64,000 bases of DNA from Ruegeria_B marisflavi (lineage in GTDB: Bacteria; Pseudomonadota; Alphaproteobacteria; Rhodobacterales; Rhodobacteraceae), in the NCBI RefSeq assembly GCF_025673445.1, contig NZ_JAOVQN010000008.1, forward strand, positions 104,144 through 168,143, given 5' to 3'. The first letter of the stretch is position 1; the number at the start of each line of letters is the position of its first letter. The notes under the pieces were generated by a model. It worked only from the letters and a program-made list of their open reading frames with translations. It ran no database searches and had not been told where the DNA came from. Positions 1-10,575 of the stretch are shown here, piece by piece. Both the position numbers and the translations under genes were made by a program.

Positions 1-1
1 G

Positions 2-652
2 CTTGTCTGGGGCTTCTTCTTCACGCCCGACGATTACCGGCAGGGATCGACGGTCAAGATCATCTATATCCACGTGCCCTCGGCCTTTCTGGCGACCAGT
101 GCCTGGTTCATGATGCTGATTACCTCTCTGGTCTGGCTGATCCGCAGGCATCATGTCAGCGCGCTGGCTTCGCGTGCGGCGGCGCCAATCGGGGCGGTGA
201 TGACCCTGATCGCGCTGGTCACCGGGGCGATCTGGGGCCAGCCGATGTGGGGCACCTGGTGGGAATGGGACCCGCGCCTGACCTCGTTTCTGGTGCTGTT
301 CCTGTTCTACCTTGGGTACATGGCCCTGTGGGAGGCGATCGAGGATCCAGATACCGCTGCCGATCTGACTTCGGTGCTGTGCCTTGTCGGGTCGGTTTTT
401 GCCGTGCTCAGCCGCTATGCTGTCTATTTCTGGAATCAGGGGCTGCATCAGGGGGCCTCTGTTCTGCGCGCTGGCGCTGTTGCCGGGACCGATACCACTG
501 AAAAGGTCAGCAATGTCTATGCCTATCCGTTGCTGTTTTCGATGGCGGGCTTCTTCCTGCTGTTCGTGGCGCTGGTCTTCTATCGGACGGGAACCGAAAT
601 CCGCGCCCGCCGGATCAAGGCGCTCTTGGCGCGGGAAAGGGTAAACGGATGA
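2..652 (+). CDS. ccmC: Heme exporter protein CcmC (5' end outside window)
   Basis: Inner-membrane heme-handling protein of cytochrome c maturation system I; it presents heme to CcmE together with CcmA, CcmB and CcmD. The reading frame is already open at base 2, so the N-terminus is missing; the GTG at 74 is internal. The tryptophan-rich WWEWDPRLT heme-binding signature is followed by several hydrophobic membrane spans and a basic C-terminal tail. The stop overlaps the ATG of ccmD, so the genes are translationally coupled. The family assignment is secure. Confidence 0.95.
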   Translation, partial: LVWGFFFTPDDYRQGSTVKIIYIHVPSAFLATSAWFMMLITSLVWLIRRHHVSALASRAAAPIGAVMTLIALVTGAIWGQPMWGTWWEWDPRLTSFLVLFLFYLGYMALWEAIEDPDTAADLTSVLCLVGSVFAVLSRYAVYFWNQGLHQGASVLRAGAVAGTDTTEKVSNVYAYPLLFSMAGFFLLFVALVFYRTGTEIRARRIKALLARERVNG

Positions 653-807
653 TCCCGGATCTTGGAAAATACGCGGGCACGGTGCTGTCCGCCTATGGCT
701 CGTCCATCGTGCTGCTGGTGGCACTGGTCGCGCTGAGCATTCGCCGGGGACGCAAGGTCCGGGCGGAAATGGAACAAGTCGAACAGAGGATGTCGCGCAA
801 TGGCTAA
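649..807 (+). CDS. ccmD: Heme exporter protein CcmD
   Basis: A 52-residue protein with one N-terminal membrane span (about residues 13-32) followed by a basic and then charged helix (RRGRKVRAEMEQVEQR). This is the usual architecture of CcmD, the small subunit that helps release holo-CcmE from the CcmABC complex. It starts inside the ccmC stop (ATGA) and its last codons overlap the ccmG start by 8 bases. Identification rests on size, topology and position between ccmC and ccmG, because CcmD is poorly conserved. Confidence 0.85.
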   Translation: MIPDLGKYAGTVLSAYGSSIVLLVALVALSIRRGRKVRAEMEQVEQRMSRNG

Positions 808-1336
808 GGTCTCGCCGCTGATGCTGGCGCCGCCGCTGATTTTCGGCGCTTTTGTTCTGCTGGCCGCTGTCGGCATGTTCCGGGAAGACCCTCAGTCGTT
901 GCCGTCGGCGCGTGAAGGACAACCTGCTCCGGCACTTGCGATGACCGAGTTTCCGGGCGCGCCGGGGTTCGACGATGCAACACTGCGCGATGGCGAGGTC
1001 AAGCTGGTGAATTTCTGGGCCAGCTGGTGCGCGCCATGCCGCGCCGAGCACCCGAGTCTGGAGAAACTCGCGGCCGAAGGCATCCCGATCTATGGTGTAA
1101 ACTACAAGGATAAGGTCGAGAACGCGCAAGGGTTTCTGGACGAGCTTGGCAATCCGTTTCGGGCCCTGGGTCGGGACGAGCAGGGGCGGACCGGCCTCGA
1201 CTGGGGCGTCTACGGCGTGCCCGAGACCTATGTCATTAAGGGCGACGGAACCATCGTGCTGCGCTTTGCCGGTCCGATCACTTCGCGGGTGATAGACAGC
1301 ACCATCCGACCGGCGCTGGAAAAAGCCGCGCAGTAG
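800..1336 (+). CDS. ccmG: Thiol:disulfide interchange protein CcmG/DsbE
   Basis: Periplasmic, membrane-anchored thioredoxin-like protein that reduces apocytochrome c cysteines before heme attachment. An N-terminal membrane anchor (about residues 7-25) is followed by a TlpA/DsbE-type thioredoxin fold with the active site WCAPC at residues 76-80 and the cis-proline region GVYGVPETYVI. Its 178 residues are typical. Last gene of the ccmC-ccmD-ccmG run; a strong hairpin lies about 95 bases downstream, between this gene and the convergent acnA. Confidence 0.95.
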   Translation: MAKVSPLMLAPPLIFGAFVLLAAVGMFREDPQSLPSAREGQPAPALAMTEFPGAPGFDDATLRDGEVKLVNFWASWCAPCRAEHPSLEKLAAEGIPIYGVNYKDKVENAQGFLDELGNPFRALGRDEQGRTGLDWGVYGVPETYVIKGDGTIVLRFAGPITSRVIDSTIRPALEKAAQ

Positions 1337-1377
1337 ACGGTTCAGGGGCGGAAATTCTCCCAGGCCCTGCATTCCGG

Positions 1378-1401
1378 CTTCTTTCTGATAAGAAATACTC
1401 C
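1378..1401 (-). repeat. Short intergenic repeat, copy 1
   Basis: Read on the minus strand this is GGAGTATTTCTTATCAGAAA followed by GAAG. It resembles the sequences at 23879-23900 and 63002-63024; the shared pattern is G(A/G)-TATTT, about four to six variable bases, then (A)AAGA-GAA-G. This copy lies between the convergent ccmG and acnA genes. I recall similar strings recurring between genes in Rhodobacteraceae, but that memory is not verified. Confidence 0.4.
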
Positions 1402-1426
1402 GGAGCGCGAGGCAGAGCCTCGCAAC

Positions 1427-1460
1427 AAAAACGGGCGCCGAAACGGCGCCCGCTGTCTTT
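1427..1460 (-). terminator. Intrinsic terminator for acnA (probably bidirectional)
   Basis: Perfect 9-bp inverted repeat CGGGCGCCG / CGGCGCCCG with a three-base loop. On the minus strand it is followed by TTTTTGTTG, a good termination tract for acnA. On the plus strand a T-rich stretch (TCTTTTCTTT) follows, so it may also stop transcripts coming from ccmG. Confidence 0.8.
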
Positions 1461-1474
1461 TCTTTGCTGCGGTC

Positions 1475-4165
<2,691 letters not shown>

Positions 4166-4266
4166 CTTGGCCTCCCTCTGAAGGAACGTGGAAATGGGAT
4201 TCGCTGCGGGTTATCTGCATCACGCCCGCCTTGTGTTCAAGCTCCAAGACGGGGGGTGCGTCAATT

Positions 4267-4322
4267 ATGGTATACCATTGCACACATGTGACCGCAATAT
4301 GCTGCATGCAATGGTATACAAT
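4267..4322. promoter_or_regulatory. Tandem palindromic operators (GntR-like) upstream of acnA
   Basis: A perfect 12-bp palindrome ATGGTATACCAT lies at 4267-4278 and a degenerate copy ATGGTATACAAT at 4311-4322, centred 44 bp apart. Seen another way, TATACCATTGCA (4271-4282) and TGCAATGGTATA (4307-4318) form a 12-bp inverted repeat. GntR-family regulators often bind TGGT-N-ACCA-type palindromes, hence the guess. The pair sits about 100 bp upstream of acnA and about 95 bp upstream of the divergent DUF1223 gene. No GntR regulator is encoded in the window. Confidence 0.55.
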
Positions 4323-4415
4323 TTGCTTTGACGTACTCAAGCAACCTTGATTGGCGCCGTGATTGGACAGACGGTAGGCTTGGGCAAGTTCCCCCGGACA
4401 GGAAAGATAACCGTC

Positions 4416-5114
4416 ATGAAATCCACCGCCCTGTGTCTTCTGCTGACCGTGCTGTTCATGTCCGCCGCCGCCCGGGCCGAGCAGCCGGTTGTGGTGGAGT
4501 TGTTCACCTCGCAGGGATGCTCTTCGTGCCCGCCAGCGGATGAGATCATGCATCGGCTTGCAGCGCGTGATGACGTGATCGGGTTGGCGCTGCATGTGGA
4601 CTATTGGGATTACATCGGTTGGAAAGATGCTTTTGCCAACCCGGCCCATACGCTTCGGCAACAGGCCTATGCTCGGTCTGGCGGACGCTCGATGATCTAT
4701 ACCCCGCAGATGGTGGTGCAGGGAGTCGAGGACGTGGTAGGCGCGCGGGAACAGGACGTTGTTTCTCTGATCGAAGCGCACAAGAAACGGCCCGCGCAGG
4801 CTGATCTTTCGGTGTCTCGTATGGGGCAGGAGCTATCGGTTGCACTGGCGCCCACCGGGGCCAGCGTCGCGGAGGATCATGTGGTACAACTGTTCCGCTA
4901 TACGCCGCTGCGCCATGCGTCGATCAAACGGGGTGAGCTTGCAGGACACGATCTGGACTATGCGAATGTGGTCGAAAGCCTGAGCGTCGTGGGCCGCTGG
5001 GATGGCCGGTCGCAGATGGATCTGATCGTACCGGTCGAAGGCAACTTGCCGATCGTCGTGCTGGTGCAGCAGGCTGGCGCCGGTCCCATCGTGGCCGCAG
5101 CCCGGGTCAAGTGA
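4416..5114 (+). CDS. DUF1223 exported thioredoxin-like protein
   Basis: Exported protein of 232 residues in the DUF1223 family, which has a thioredoxin-like fold and no assigned reaction. The signal peptide (MKSTALC...AAARA) is followed at once by the family motif VVVELFTSQGCSSCPPAD, containing a CSSC pair like a thiol-disulfide active site, and later by ALHVDYWDYIGWKD. The ATG at 4416 is chosen over an in-frame ATG at 4347 because it follows AGGAAAG and begins a proper signal sequence. Probably an envelope redox or stress protein; the exact role is unknown. Confidence 0.85.
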   Translation: MKSTALCLLLTVLFMSAAARAEQPVVVELFTSQGCSSCPPADEIMHRLAARDDVIGLALHVDYWDYIGWKDAFANPAHTLRQQAYARSGGRSMIYTPQMVVQGVEDVVGAREQDVVSLIEAHKKRPAQADLSVSRMGQELSVALAPTGASVAEDHVVQLFRYTPLRHASIKRGELAGHDLDYANVVESLSVVGRWDGRSQMDLIVPVEGNLPIVVLVQQAGAGPIVAAARVK

Positions 5115-6041
5115 TCAGGCGGCATCCGTAGCCGGCTGGGATTCGGCGTCGAACCAGGGTTTCCAGCGGCGGTGGATCCAGAACCATTGCCCCATGTGTT
5201 GGCGCACCATCTTCTCCAGGTCATCGTTGATGAACTGGGTCATTGTGGTGGCGTCGGTATGCGGCACGGGGTCGTGCAGAACGATCTCGAAATCCAGCCC
5301 GTTGGCCTTGCGTACCGCATAGCAGGGGATCATCACCGCATCGTACTTCAGGGCCAGCTCGGCATTTAGAACCGAAGTGACCGCAGTCTGACCAAAGAAC
5401 GTCAGTTGCTCGCCGCCATGAGCGTGCAGATCCGAGACGATCGCGATGATCCCGCCTTGTTTCAGCGACCGGACCATTTCCATCATACCGCGCCGTCCCT
5501 GTTCGAACATCGGCTCGCCGGTCTTGTGAAAAGCGTCTACGTAGATCTCGTTGAAATAGGGGTTGGCCATGCGGCGATAGAGGCAACCAATCGGTTTCCC
5601 GCCCCGGGCCTGCAACGCGACGCGTGCGGCGAGGTAGTGGCCAAAATGGGCTGTGATCATCATCACCGGCTTGCCCGTGGCAACCGCCGCATCGAAGGCG
5701 GCAATGCCGGGGCCGGTGATTTCGGCGCCTTTCTGGCGTTGTGTGAACCCTTCTGGCGAGAAATGTTCCATGATTGCGCGTCCCGCATTGTCCGGCACGG
5801 CGCGGCACAGGCGGCGAACCTCGGTCTCGGGCAGGTCAGGGCAGGTCAGTGAGAGGTTGTCGCGGATGCGCTTGCTGAACCCCACCAGTGGTCCGAGCCC
5901 GCTCATCACCCGGCCCATGGCGGCGATCCGCGTGTCATAGGGCAGCAACCGCATGCTGCCGATCAGTCCGCGCAACACCAGATACTGGGCATAGTAGGAC
6001 GCGCGTGCGCCACGGCTGAGTTCGGATTTTTCCAGGGGCAT
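5115..6041 (-). CDS. LpxL/HtrB-type lysophospholipid acyltransferase family protein
   Basis: 308-residue protein of the LpxL/LpxM acyltransferase family, whose members add secondary acyl chains to lipid A or related lipids at the inner membrane. Visible features are the block ITAHFGHYLAARVA, the downstream YRRMANPYFNE and the region around IVSDLHAHGG. The usual HX4(D/E) catalytic pair is altered: five residues after the His there is Leu. The gene follows the DMT transporter by nine bases on the same strand, so the two form an operon. Substrate unknown. Confidence 0.75.
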   Translation of the reverse strand: MPLEKSELSRGARASYYAQYLVLRGLIGSMRLLPYDTRIAAMGRVMSGLGPLVGFSKRIRDNLSLTCPDLPETEVRRLCRAVPDNAGRAIMEHFSPEGFTQRQKGAEITGPGIAAFDAAVATGKPVMMITAHFGHYLAARVALQARGGKPIGCLYRRMANPYFNEIYVDAFHKTGEPMFEQGRRGMMEMVRSLKQGGIIAIVSDLHAHGGEQLTFFGQTAVTSVLNAELALKYDAVMIPCYAVRKANGLDFEIVLHDPVPHTDATTMTQFINDDLEKMVRQHMGQWFWIHRRWKPWFDAESQPATDAA

Positions 6042-6050
6042 CGGGGTCTC

Positions 6051-6905
6051 TTACCGGTTGTGCATTTCGCGATGCCACACATATAGGCCCGCCCCCGCGA
6101 TCACAAGCGCACCCAGGACCGTCCAGATATCCGGATACTCGCCAAAAAATGCAGCACTCCAGGCAGCAGCGAAACCCAGACCGCAATAGGCATAGGGGGC
6201 CAGCATGGCCGCCTCACCCTGCGAAAAGGCGCGAATTAGGCTGAGCTGGCCCATGGTGCCGAACCCCACGACCAGCACGATCAGGCCCCATCCGACCGTG
6301 TCCGGTGTCTGCCAATACGGGGGAACGATCAGACTGAGGATGATGGTGCCGACCAGCCCGGTATAGAGCAGCGAGGTCCAGACATCCTCGTCCGGGCCGA
6401 CGCGGCGGGTGAGCAGCGCATAGGTCGAGTAACATGCAGCCGCGGCCAGCGGGAACAGAGCAGCGGGTTGGAACAAGCCCGTGCCTGGGCGCAGGACGAT
6501 CAGGGCTCCGATCATCGCGATGGCGATGCCGAGGATGCGCCGTGGGCCAAGCGCTTCACCTAGGAATAGCGCCGCGCCGAGAGTGATCAGCACCGGGTTG
6601 ACTGCCATCAATGCGCTGGCATCGGTCAAGGGGATGCGGCTGATGCCTATGAAGAAGAACCAGGTCGCGCCCATCAGCATCAGAGACCGCAACAGTTGCA
6701 GGCGCGGGTATTTCGTACGCGCGACGCGGCGCAGCCGCGGCAGGACCAGCACCAGGACCAGCGCCATCTGGCCGGTGTAACGCGCCCAGAGAGAGGGTAT
6801 CACGCCAATGCGCGGCGCCAGTGCCTTGACCGAGGCGTCCATCAGCGTGAAGAAAAGGATGGCGAGCACCATGTAGACGATGGCCTGGCGGGAAGACTGG
6901 CTCAT
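6051..6905 (-). CDS. EamA/DMT-family transporter
   Basis: 284-residue integral membrane protein with ten predicted hydrophobic segments arranged as two EamA repeats, the architecture of drug/metabolite-transporter superfamily exporters. Family-like stretches are SLWARYTGQMALVLVL in the first half and ALLTRRVGPDEDVWTSLLY in the second. It lies directly upstream of the acyltransferase gene, nine bases apart. The substrate cannot be told from sequence; a link to lipid metabolism is only suggested by the operon. Confidence 0.85.
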   Translation of the reverse strand: MSQSSRQAIVYMVLAILFFTLMDASVKALAPRIGVIPSLWARYTGQMALVLVLVLPRLRRVARTKYPRLQLLRSLMLMGATWFFFIGISRIPLTDASALMAVNPVLITLGAALFLGEALGPRRILGIAIAMIGALIVLRPGTGLFQPAALFPLAAAACYSTYALLTRRVGPDEDVWTSLLYTGLVGTIILSLIVPPYWQTPDTVGWGLIVLVVGFGTMGQLSLIRAFSQGEAAMLAPYAYCGLGFAAAWSAAFFGEYPDIWTVLGALVIAGAGLYVWHREMHNR

Positions 6906-7001
6906 CGGGCGGCGCTCCGGGCCTTGAAGGAAAGTTCGCTGAACATGTGAAGCTGATAGCGGTGACGCCGTCCACTGTCCATGGCCGCTGTCTGCGAGTG
7001 C

Positions 7002-8126
7002 TCAGCTCTCTTCTTCGTCGATGTCGAGCAGCTTCAGCGCGCCTTCCTCTTCTAGCGTTCGAATGCCGGCGACCAGTGCGGTCATCGCGGACTCGCCGTC
7101 GGTACGCTTGATCTTGCCACGTTCGCGGATCTCGTCGCGCAGGTTGTCGGCCATCCGGGCCGACATGTTGCTCAGCAGAAACTCGGCCACAGCGGCTTCG
7201 TCGCCTTCGGTCGCGGCGGCCAGGGCAACCGCCAATTTATTCGGTTCTGCGACTCGGATGATGGCGGGCACGTCGCGCGTGGCGACGCGGCGAGGGATGT
7301 CGGCAAAGGTGAACAGCATCTTGCGCACCGAGACAGCAAAGGCGGCATCCTCTTCGTCCAGCGCGCTCATGACCTGATCTCGGGTGGTTTGCGGCGACTG
7401 GTTGAGGATATTGCCCACGCGTTTTTCGGGCCGGTCGGCAAAGGCCTGGATTGGCCGTGCGTCGATCTGCGCGGCCAGCGACCAGCCGATCCTGTCAACT
7501 GCTTCGGGCGTCACCTTGCCTGTCTGCGAGATGGCATAGGTGATGCGCCGGGCCACCGGACCCGGCAGTTTCCCTAACAATGCCGCCGCCTTGGTGGTGT
7601 CGAGCTTGGACAGCATAACGGCGGCGACCTCTGTGCTTTCCGCCTCGGCGATTTCGGCGAGTTCCTCGGGGGGCAGGGCGCGCAGACGCTGCCAGGGGTC
7701 GCCCATCTGGCGCACGCCTGCCTCGCGCCGCAGGCGCGCGGCGGTGGTCGGGTTGATCTTGCCGTCCATGGCAGACAAGGCGCCTGCCAGCCCATGGGGA
7801 AAGCTGAGGCCAATCCCTTCCAGCGCCTCGGCAAATTCCTCGGCCACCGCATCGAGCGTCACCCGGTCGACAAGGCCCATGCTGCCCATCTGCTTGATCA
7901 GACACGCCTGCAAGTCTTCTGGCAATGCCTCGAGCGGAATGTCGGCCCCTTCGTTTAGCAGCAGACGTACCACAACGGCCGCTTTTTCCTGATTGGAGAG
8001 CGCGCGCGGAACGCGGCGGGGAGCGTCGTCGGGCCGCGAGACATCACCGCGCTTCGACCGCGCGGGTGGAGTGTCGATGTCAAACATCTCGGCGTCCAGG
8101 GGCGCCAGCGCATTTCTGTCCTGCAT
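7002..8126 (-). CDS. FliG-like flagellar motor switch protein, isolated copy
   Basis: 374-residue protein resembling FliG, the rotor protein that couples stator force to the flagellar C-ring. The N-terminal half carries helical repeats (LSNQEKAAVVVRLLL) and the C-terminal half follows the FliG pattern: VRKMLFTFADIPRRVATRDV, then LAVALAAATEGDEAAVAEF, LLSNMSARMADNLRDEI and RTLEEEGALKL. A 40-residue polar N-terminal extension precedes the first repeat. No other flagellar gene is visible in the window. It may be the sole FliG of this organism or a diverged paralogue. Confidence 0.8.
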   Translation of the reverse strand: MQDRNALAPLDAEMFDIDTPPARSKRGDVSRPDDAPRRVPRALSNQEKAAVVVRLLLNEGADIPLEALPEDLQACLIKQMGSMGLVDRVTLDAVAEEFAEALEGIGLSFPHGLAGALSAMDGKINPTTAARLRREAGVRQMGDPWQRLRALPPEELAEIAEAESTEVAAVMLSKLDTTKAAALLGKLPGPVARRITYAISQTGKVTPEAVDRIGWSLAAQIDARPIQAFADRPEKRVGNILNQSPQTTRDQVMSALDEEDAAFAVSVRKMLFTFADIPRRVATRDVPAIIRVAEPNKLAVALAAATEGDEAAVAEFLLSNMSARMADNLRDEIRERGKIKRTDGESAMTALVAGIRTLEEEGALKLLDIDEEES

Positions 8127-8202
8127 CTGTCTGCGTCATCCGTGATCTGAGTCGCAGCCAGGTTAGCGCCGTGGGCGTAAAGAAACGCTAAACCCGTGAG
8201 GA

Positions 8203-8757
8203 TCAATAACGGTATGTCAGGCCGGTGCGGATCGCCTCGCGCAGCGAGACCTCGGCCCAGGTTCCCTCACCGCCGCGCGCGTTGATCTCGCGCCATTGGG
8301 CGATGGCAAGATCAGTTTTGCCCTCTTCGACAAAACCCTGACCCATGTAGCTGCGCGCGAGGATGTTGTCGGGATTGGCTTCGATAGCTGCTTGATAGTA
8401 GAAAACTGCGCGATCCAGATCTCCCATCTTACGATAGGTGAAGCCCCAGTAGGTCAGAACGCGGCCATCGGACTGGTCGGGCATCGCTGCCAACACGCCC
8501 TGAGCATCGGTGTAGCGCCCGGCATAAGCGAGTTCCCGAACGGCGCCGTAGAGCGTGTCAGTGTCCAGAGACGAATTCTTGGGGGCGACACATTTGCCGG
8601 TCTTTTCATCCCAGACCTTCACGCCCTTGCAGGACTTGGTCGTCTGCGTCTCCTTGGGTGGGTTGGTCCATGTCGAACCGCCGCCGCCATCGCTTCCGGC
8701 AGCAAAGGCGGACAGAGGAAGCGCTGTACTCAGGACAAGTGCGGGAAGGAGGCGCAT
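8203..8757 (-). CDS. Exported TPR-repeat protein with C-WD-CV segment
   Basis: 184-residue exported protein. A signal peptide (MRLLPALVLSTALPLSAFA) leads into a Gly/Ser/Thr-rich linker and a small cysteine segment, KSCKGVKVWDEKTGKCV. At least two TPR-like helical repeats follow (LTYWGFTYRKMGDLDRAVFY and NILARSYMGQGFVEEGKTDL). The cysteine segment resembles that of the small secreted protein encoded just upstream. TPRs suggest a protein-binding role in the periplasm; the partner is unknown. Confidence 0.7.
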   Translation of the reverse strand: MRLLPALVLSTALPLSAFAAGSDGGGGSTWTNPPKETQTTKSCKGVKVWDEKTGKCVAPKNSSLDTDTLYGAVRELAYAGRYTDAQGVLAAMPDQSDGRVLTYWGFTYRKMGDLDRAVFYYQAAIEANPDNILARSYMGQGFVEEGKTDLAIAQWREINARGGEGTWAEVSLREAIRTGLTYRY

Positions 8758-8850
8758 GGGGGATACTCCAAAACGAAAACAAAATGCACACCAGTTACTT
8801 GTCGGGTGCAGCGACGCTCACCCGCCTGGCATTGCGATGCTTGGCACCGC

Positions 8851-9015
8851 TTAGCTGTTGACGACCTGCACGCAGCTTTGCGAGGCGGCATCCCACTGGG
8901 TGCCGGGGGCACAGGATTGCGTCTGCTCGTGGCCGCGGCTGGAACAGCCCATGGCCAGCGCCGAAAGGGGCGCCATCGCCAGAACCACCGCGCATGTCAA
9001 AGTCTTGAAGGTCAT
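8851..9015 (-). CDS. Small exported cysteine-containing protein
   Basis: A 54-residue product: signal peptide of about 20 residues (MTFKTLTCAVVLAMAPLSALA) and a mature part of about 33 residues with MGCSS and the segment QSCAPGTQWDAASQSCVQV. The ATG at 9015 is chosen because a perfect GGAGGAG lies six bases upstream; longer upstream frames lack one. That Shine-Dalgarno is also the 3' arm of a hairpin (separate entry). The C-x5-WD-x4-CV spacing matches the neighbouring TPR protein. Function unknown. Confidence 0.65.
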   Translation of the reverse strand: MTFKTLTCAVVLAMAPLSALAMGCSSRGHEQTQSCAPGTQWDAASQSCVQVVNS

Positions 9016-9021
9016 AAGGGT

Positions 9022-9048
9022 CTCCTCCCCTAGCTTACTGAGGAGGAG
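9022..9048 (-). promoter_or_regulatory. Hairpin sequestering the Shine-Dalgarno of the small exported protein
   Basis: In the minus-strand transcript CTCCTCC (9048-9042) can pair perfectly with GGAGGAG (9028-9022) across a 13-base loop. GGAGGAG is the ribosome-binding site for the ATG at 9015, so folding would hide it. This could act as a translational switch, for example temperature-responsive or protein-controlled. Seen directly; the function is inferred. Confidence 0.5.
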
Positions 9049-9129
9049 TGTAGCGCAGCTTCCTGCTTGGTCAAAGAGGGGCTCACGCGGATGTGTCGGA
9101 TCGGCCAGCACTGACCGATCCGGTCCGGA

Positions 9130-10434
9130 TCATTTACCGAAAACGCGGGCAAAGATCGTGTCGACATGTTTGGTGTGGTAGCCCATGTCGAATTTTTCGT
9201 TGATGCAGTCCTCGCCCAGCGCGGCAACCACATCGGCATCGGCCAAGAGCTGTTCACGGAAATCGACCCGCTCTTCCCAGACCTTCAGCGCGTTGCGCTG
9301 GACCATGACATAGGCGTCCTCGCGGCTGACACCGGCCTGGGTGAGGGCGAGCAGGACGCGCTGGGACATCACCAACCCGGGGAACTTGTTCATGTTGTCG
9401 AGCATGTTCTCGGGGAAGATCAGCATCTTGTCGACCACGCCGGCGAGACGATGCAGGGCGAAATCCAGCGTCACAGTGGCGTCCGGGCCGATGCCGCGCT
9501 CGACCGAGGAATGCGAGATGTCGCGTTCATGCCAGAGCGCCACGTTCTCCATCGCCGGGATTACCGCCATGCGCACCAGTCGCGCCAGCCCGGTCAGGTT
9601 CTCGGTCAGCACCGGGTTCTTCTTGTGCGGCATGGCCGAGGAGCCTTTTTGCCCCATCGAGAAGAACTCGGCGCCCTCCAGCACTTCGGTGCGCTGCATG
9701 TGGCGGATCTCGATGGCGATATTCTCGATCGAGCTTGCGATCACGCCCAGCGTGGCAAAGAACATCGCGTGGCGGTCGCGCGGGATCACCTGGGTGCTGA
9801 TCGGCTCGGGTCGCAGGCCCAGTTTCTCGCAGACATGCTCTTCGACCGCCGGGTCAATATTGGCGAATGTACCTACCGCGCCCGAGATGGCGCCGGTGGC
9901 GACTTCCCAGCGGGCCTTTTCCAGCCGGTTCTTGCTGCGGTCCATTTCGGCATAAAAACGGGCGAATGTCAGCCCCATGGTGGTGGGTTCGGCATGGATG
10001 CCATGGCTGCGGCCCACACGGACGGTATCCTTGTGTTCATATGCGCGTTTTTTCAGTGCGGCGAGTACCTTGTCCACACCCACCAGCAACAGGTCGGCGG
10101 CGCGGACCAGCTGCACGTTCAGGCAGGTATCCAGAACGTCCGAGCTGGTCATGCCCTGATGCACGAACCGTGCCTCTTCGCTGCCGACATGTTCGGCCAG
10201 ATGGGTCAGAAAGGCGATGACGTCATGCTTGGTGACCGCCTCGATCTCGTCGATGCGGGCGACGTCGAATTCCACATCCTTGGCTTTCCACACGGCCTCG
10301 GCGTTTTCGCGCGGGATCACACCCAGATCGGCCATGGCGTCACAGGCATGGGCCTCGATCTCGTACCAGATTTTGAACTTGGTCTCGGGCGACCAGATTG
10401 CAACCATCTCGGGGCGGGAGTAGCGGGGGATCAT
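9130..10434 (-). CDS. purB: Adenylosuccinate lyase
   Basis: Purine-biosynthesis lyase acting on SAICAR and adenylosuccinate. The fumarase/aspartase-superfamily signature is clear: GSSAMPHKKNPVLTENL; upstream lies the HQGMTSSDVLDTC catalytic segment. I place the start at 10434 (MIPRYSRPEM, 434 residues), with AAAAGG about a dozen bases upstream. An in-frame GTG at 10446 would add four residues and lacks a better site. It stands alone between unrelated genes, as purB often does. Confidence 0.96.
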   Translation of the reverse strand: MIPRYSRPEMVAIWSPETKFKIWYEIEAHACDAMADLGVIPRENAEAVWKAKDVEFDVARIDEIEAVTKHDVIAFLTHLAEHVGSEEARFVHQGMTSSDVLDTCLNVQLVRAADLLLVGVDKVLAALKKRAYEHKDTVRVGRSHGIHAEPTTMGLTFARFYAEMDRSKNRLEKARWEVATGAISGAVGTFANIDPAVEEHVCEKLGLRPEPISTQVIPRDRHAMFFATLGVIASSIENIAIEIRHMQRTEVLEGAEFFSMGQKGSSAMPHKKNPVLTENLTGLARLVRMAVIPAMENVALWHERDISHSSVERGIGPDATVTLDFALHRLAGVVDKMLIFPENMLDNMNKFPGLVMSQRVLLALTQAGVSREDAYVMVQRNALKVWEERVDFREQLLADADVVAALGEDCINEKFDMGYHTKHVDTIFARVFGK

Positions 10435-10575
10435 TGGCAGCGACACCTTTTTGTGATTGGCAGGACCAGATGGGGCGGGTCATAGACCCAGCCGCATCGT
10501 GGGACAAGGCAGGAGGTGCGATATGAGACGGTTTGCCCGAGCAAAGACGGTCCCTTACGGCTCTGAGGGGAACAC

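Noticed and set aside
9166..10485. A 439-codon plus-strand frame opposite purB
   Set aside because: Antisense shadow of purB; the His- and Gly-rich translation is typical of such shadows.
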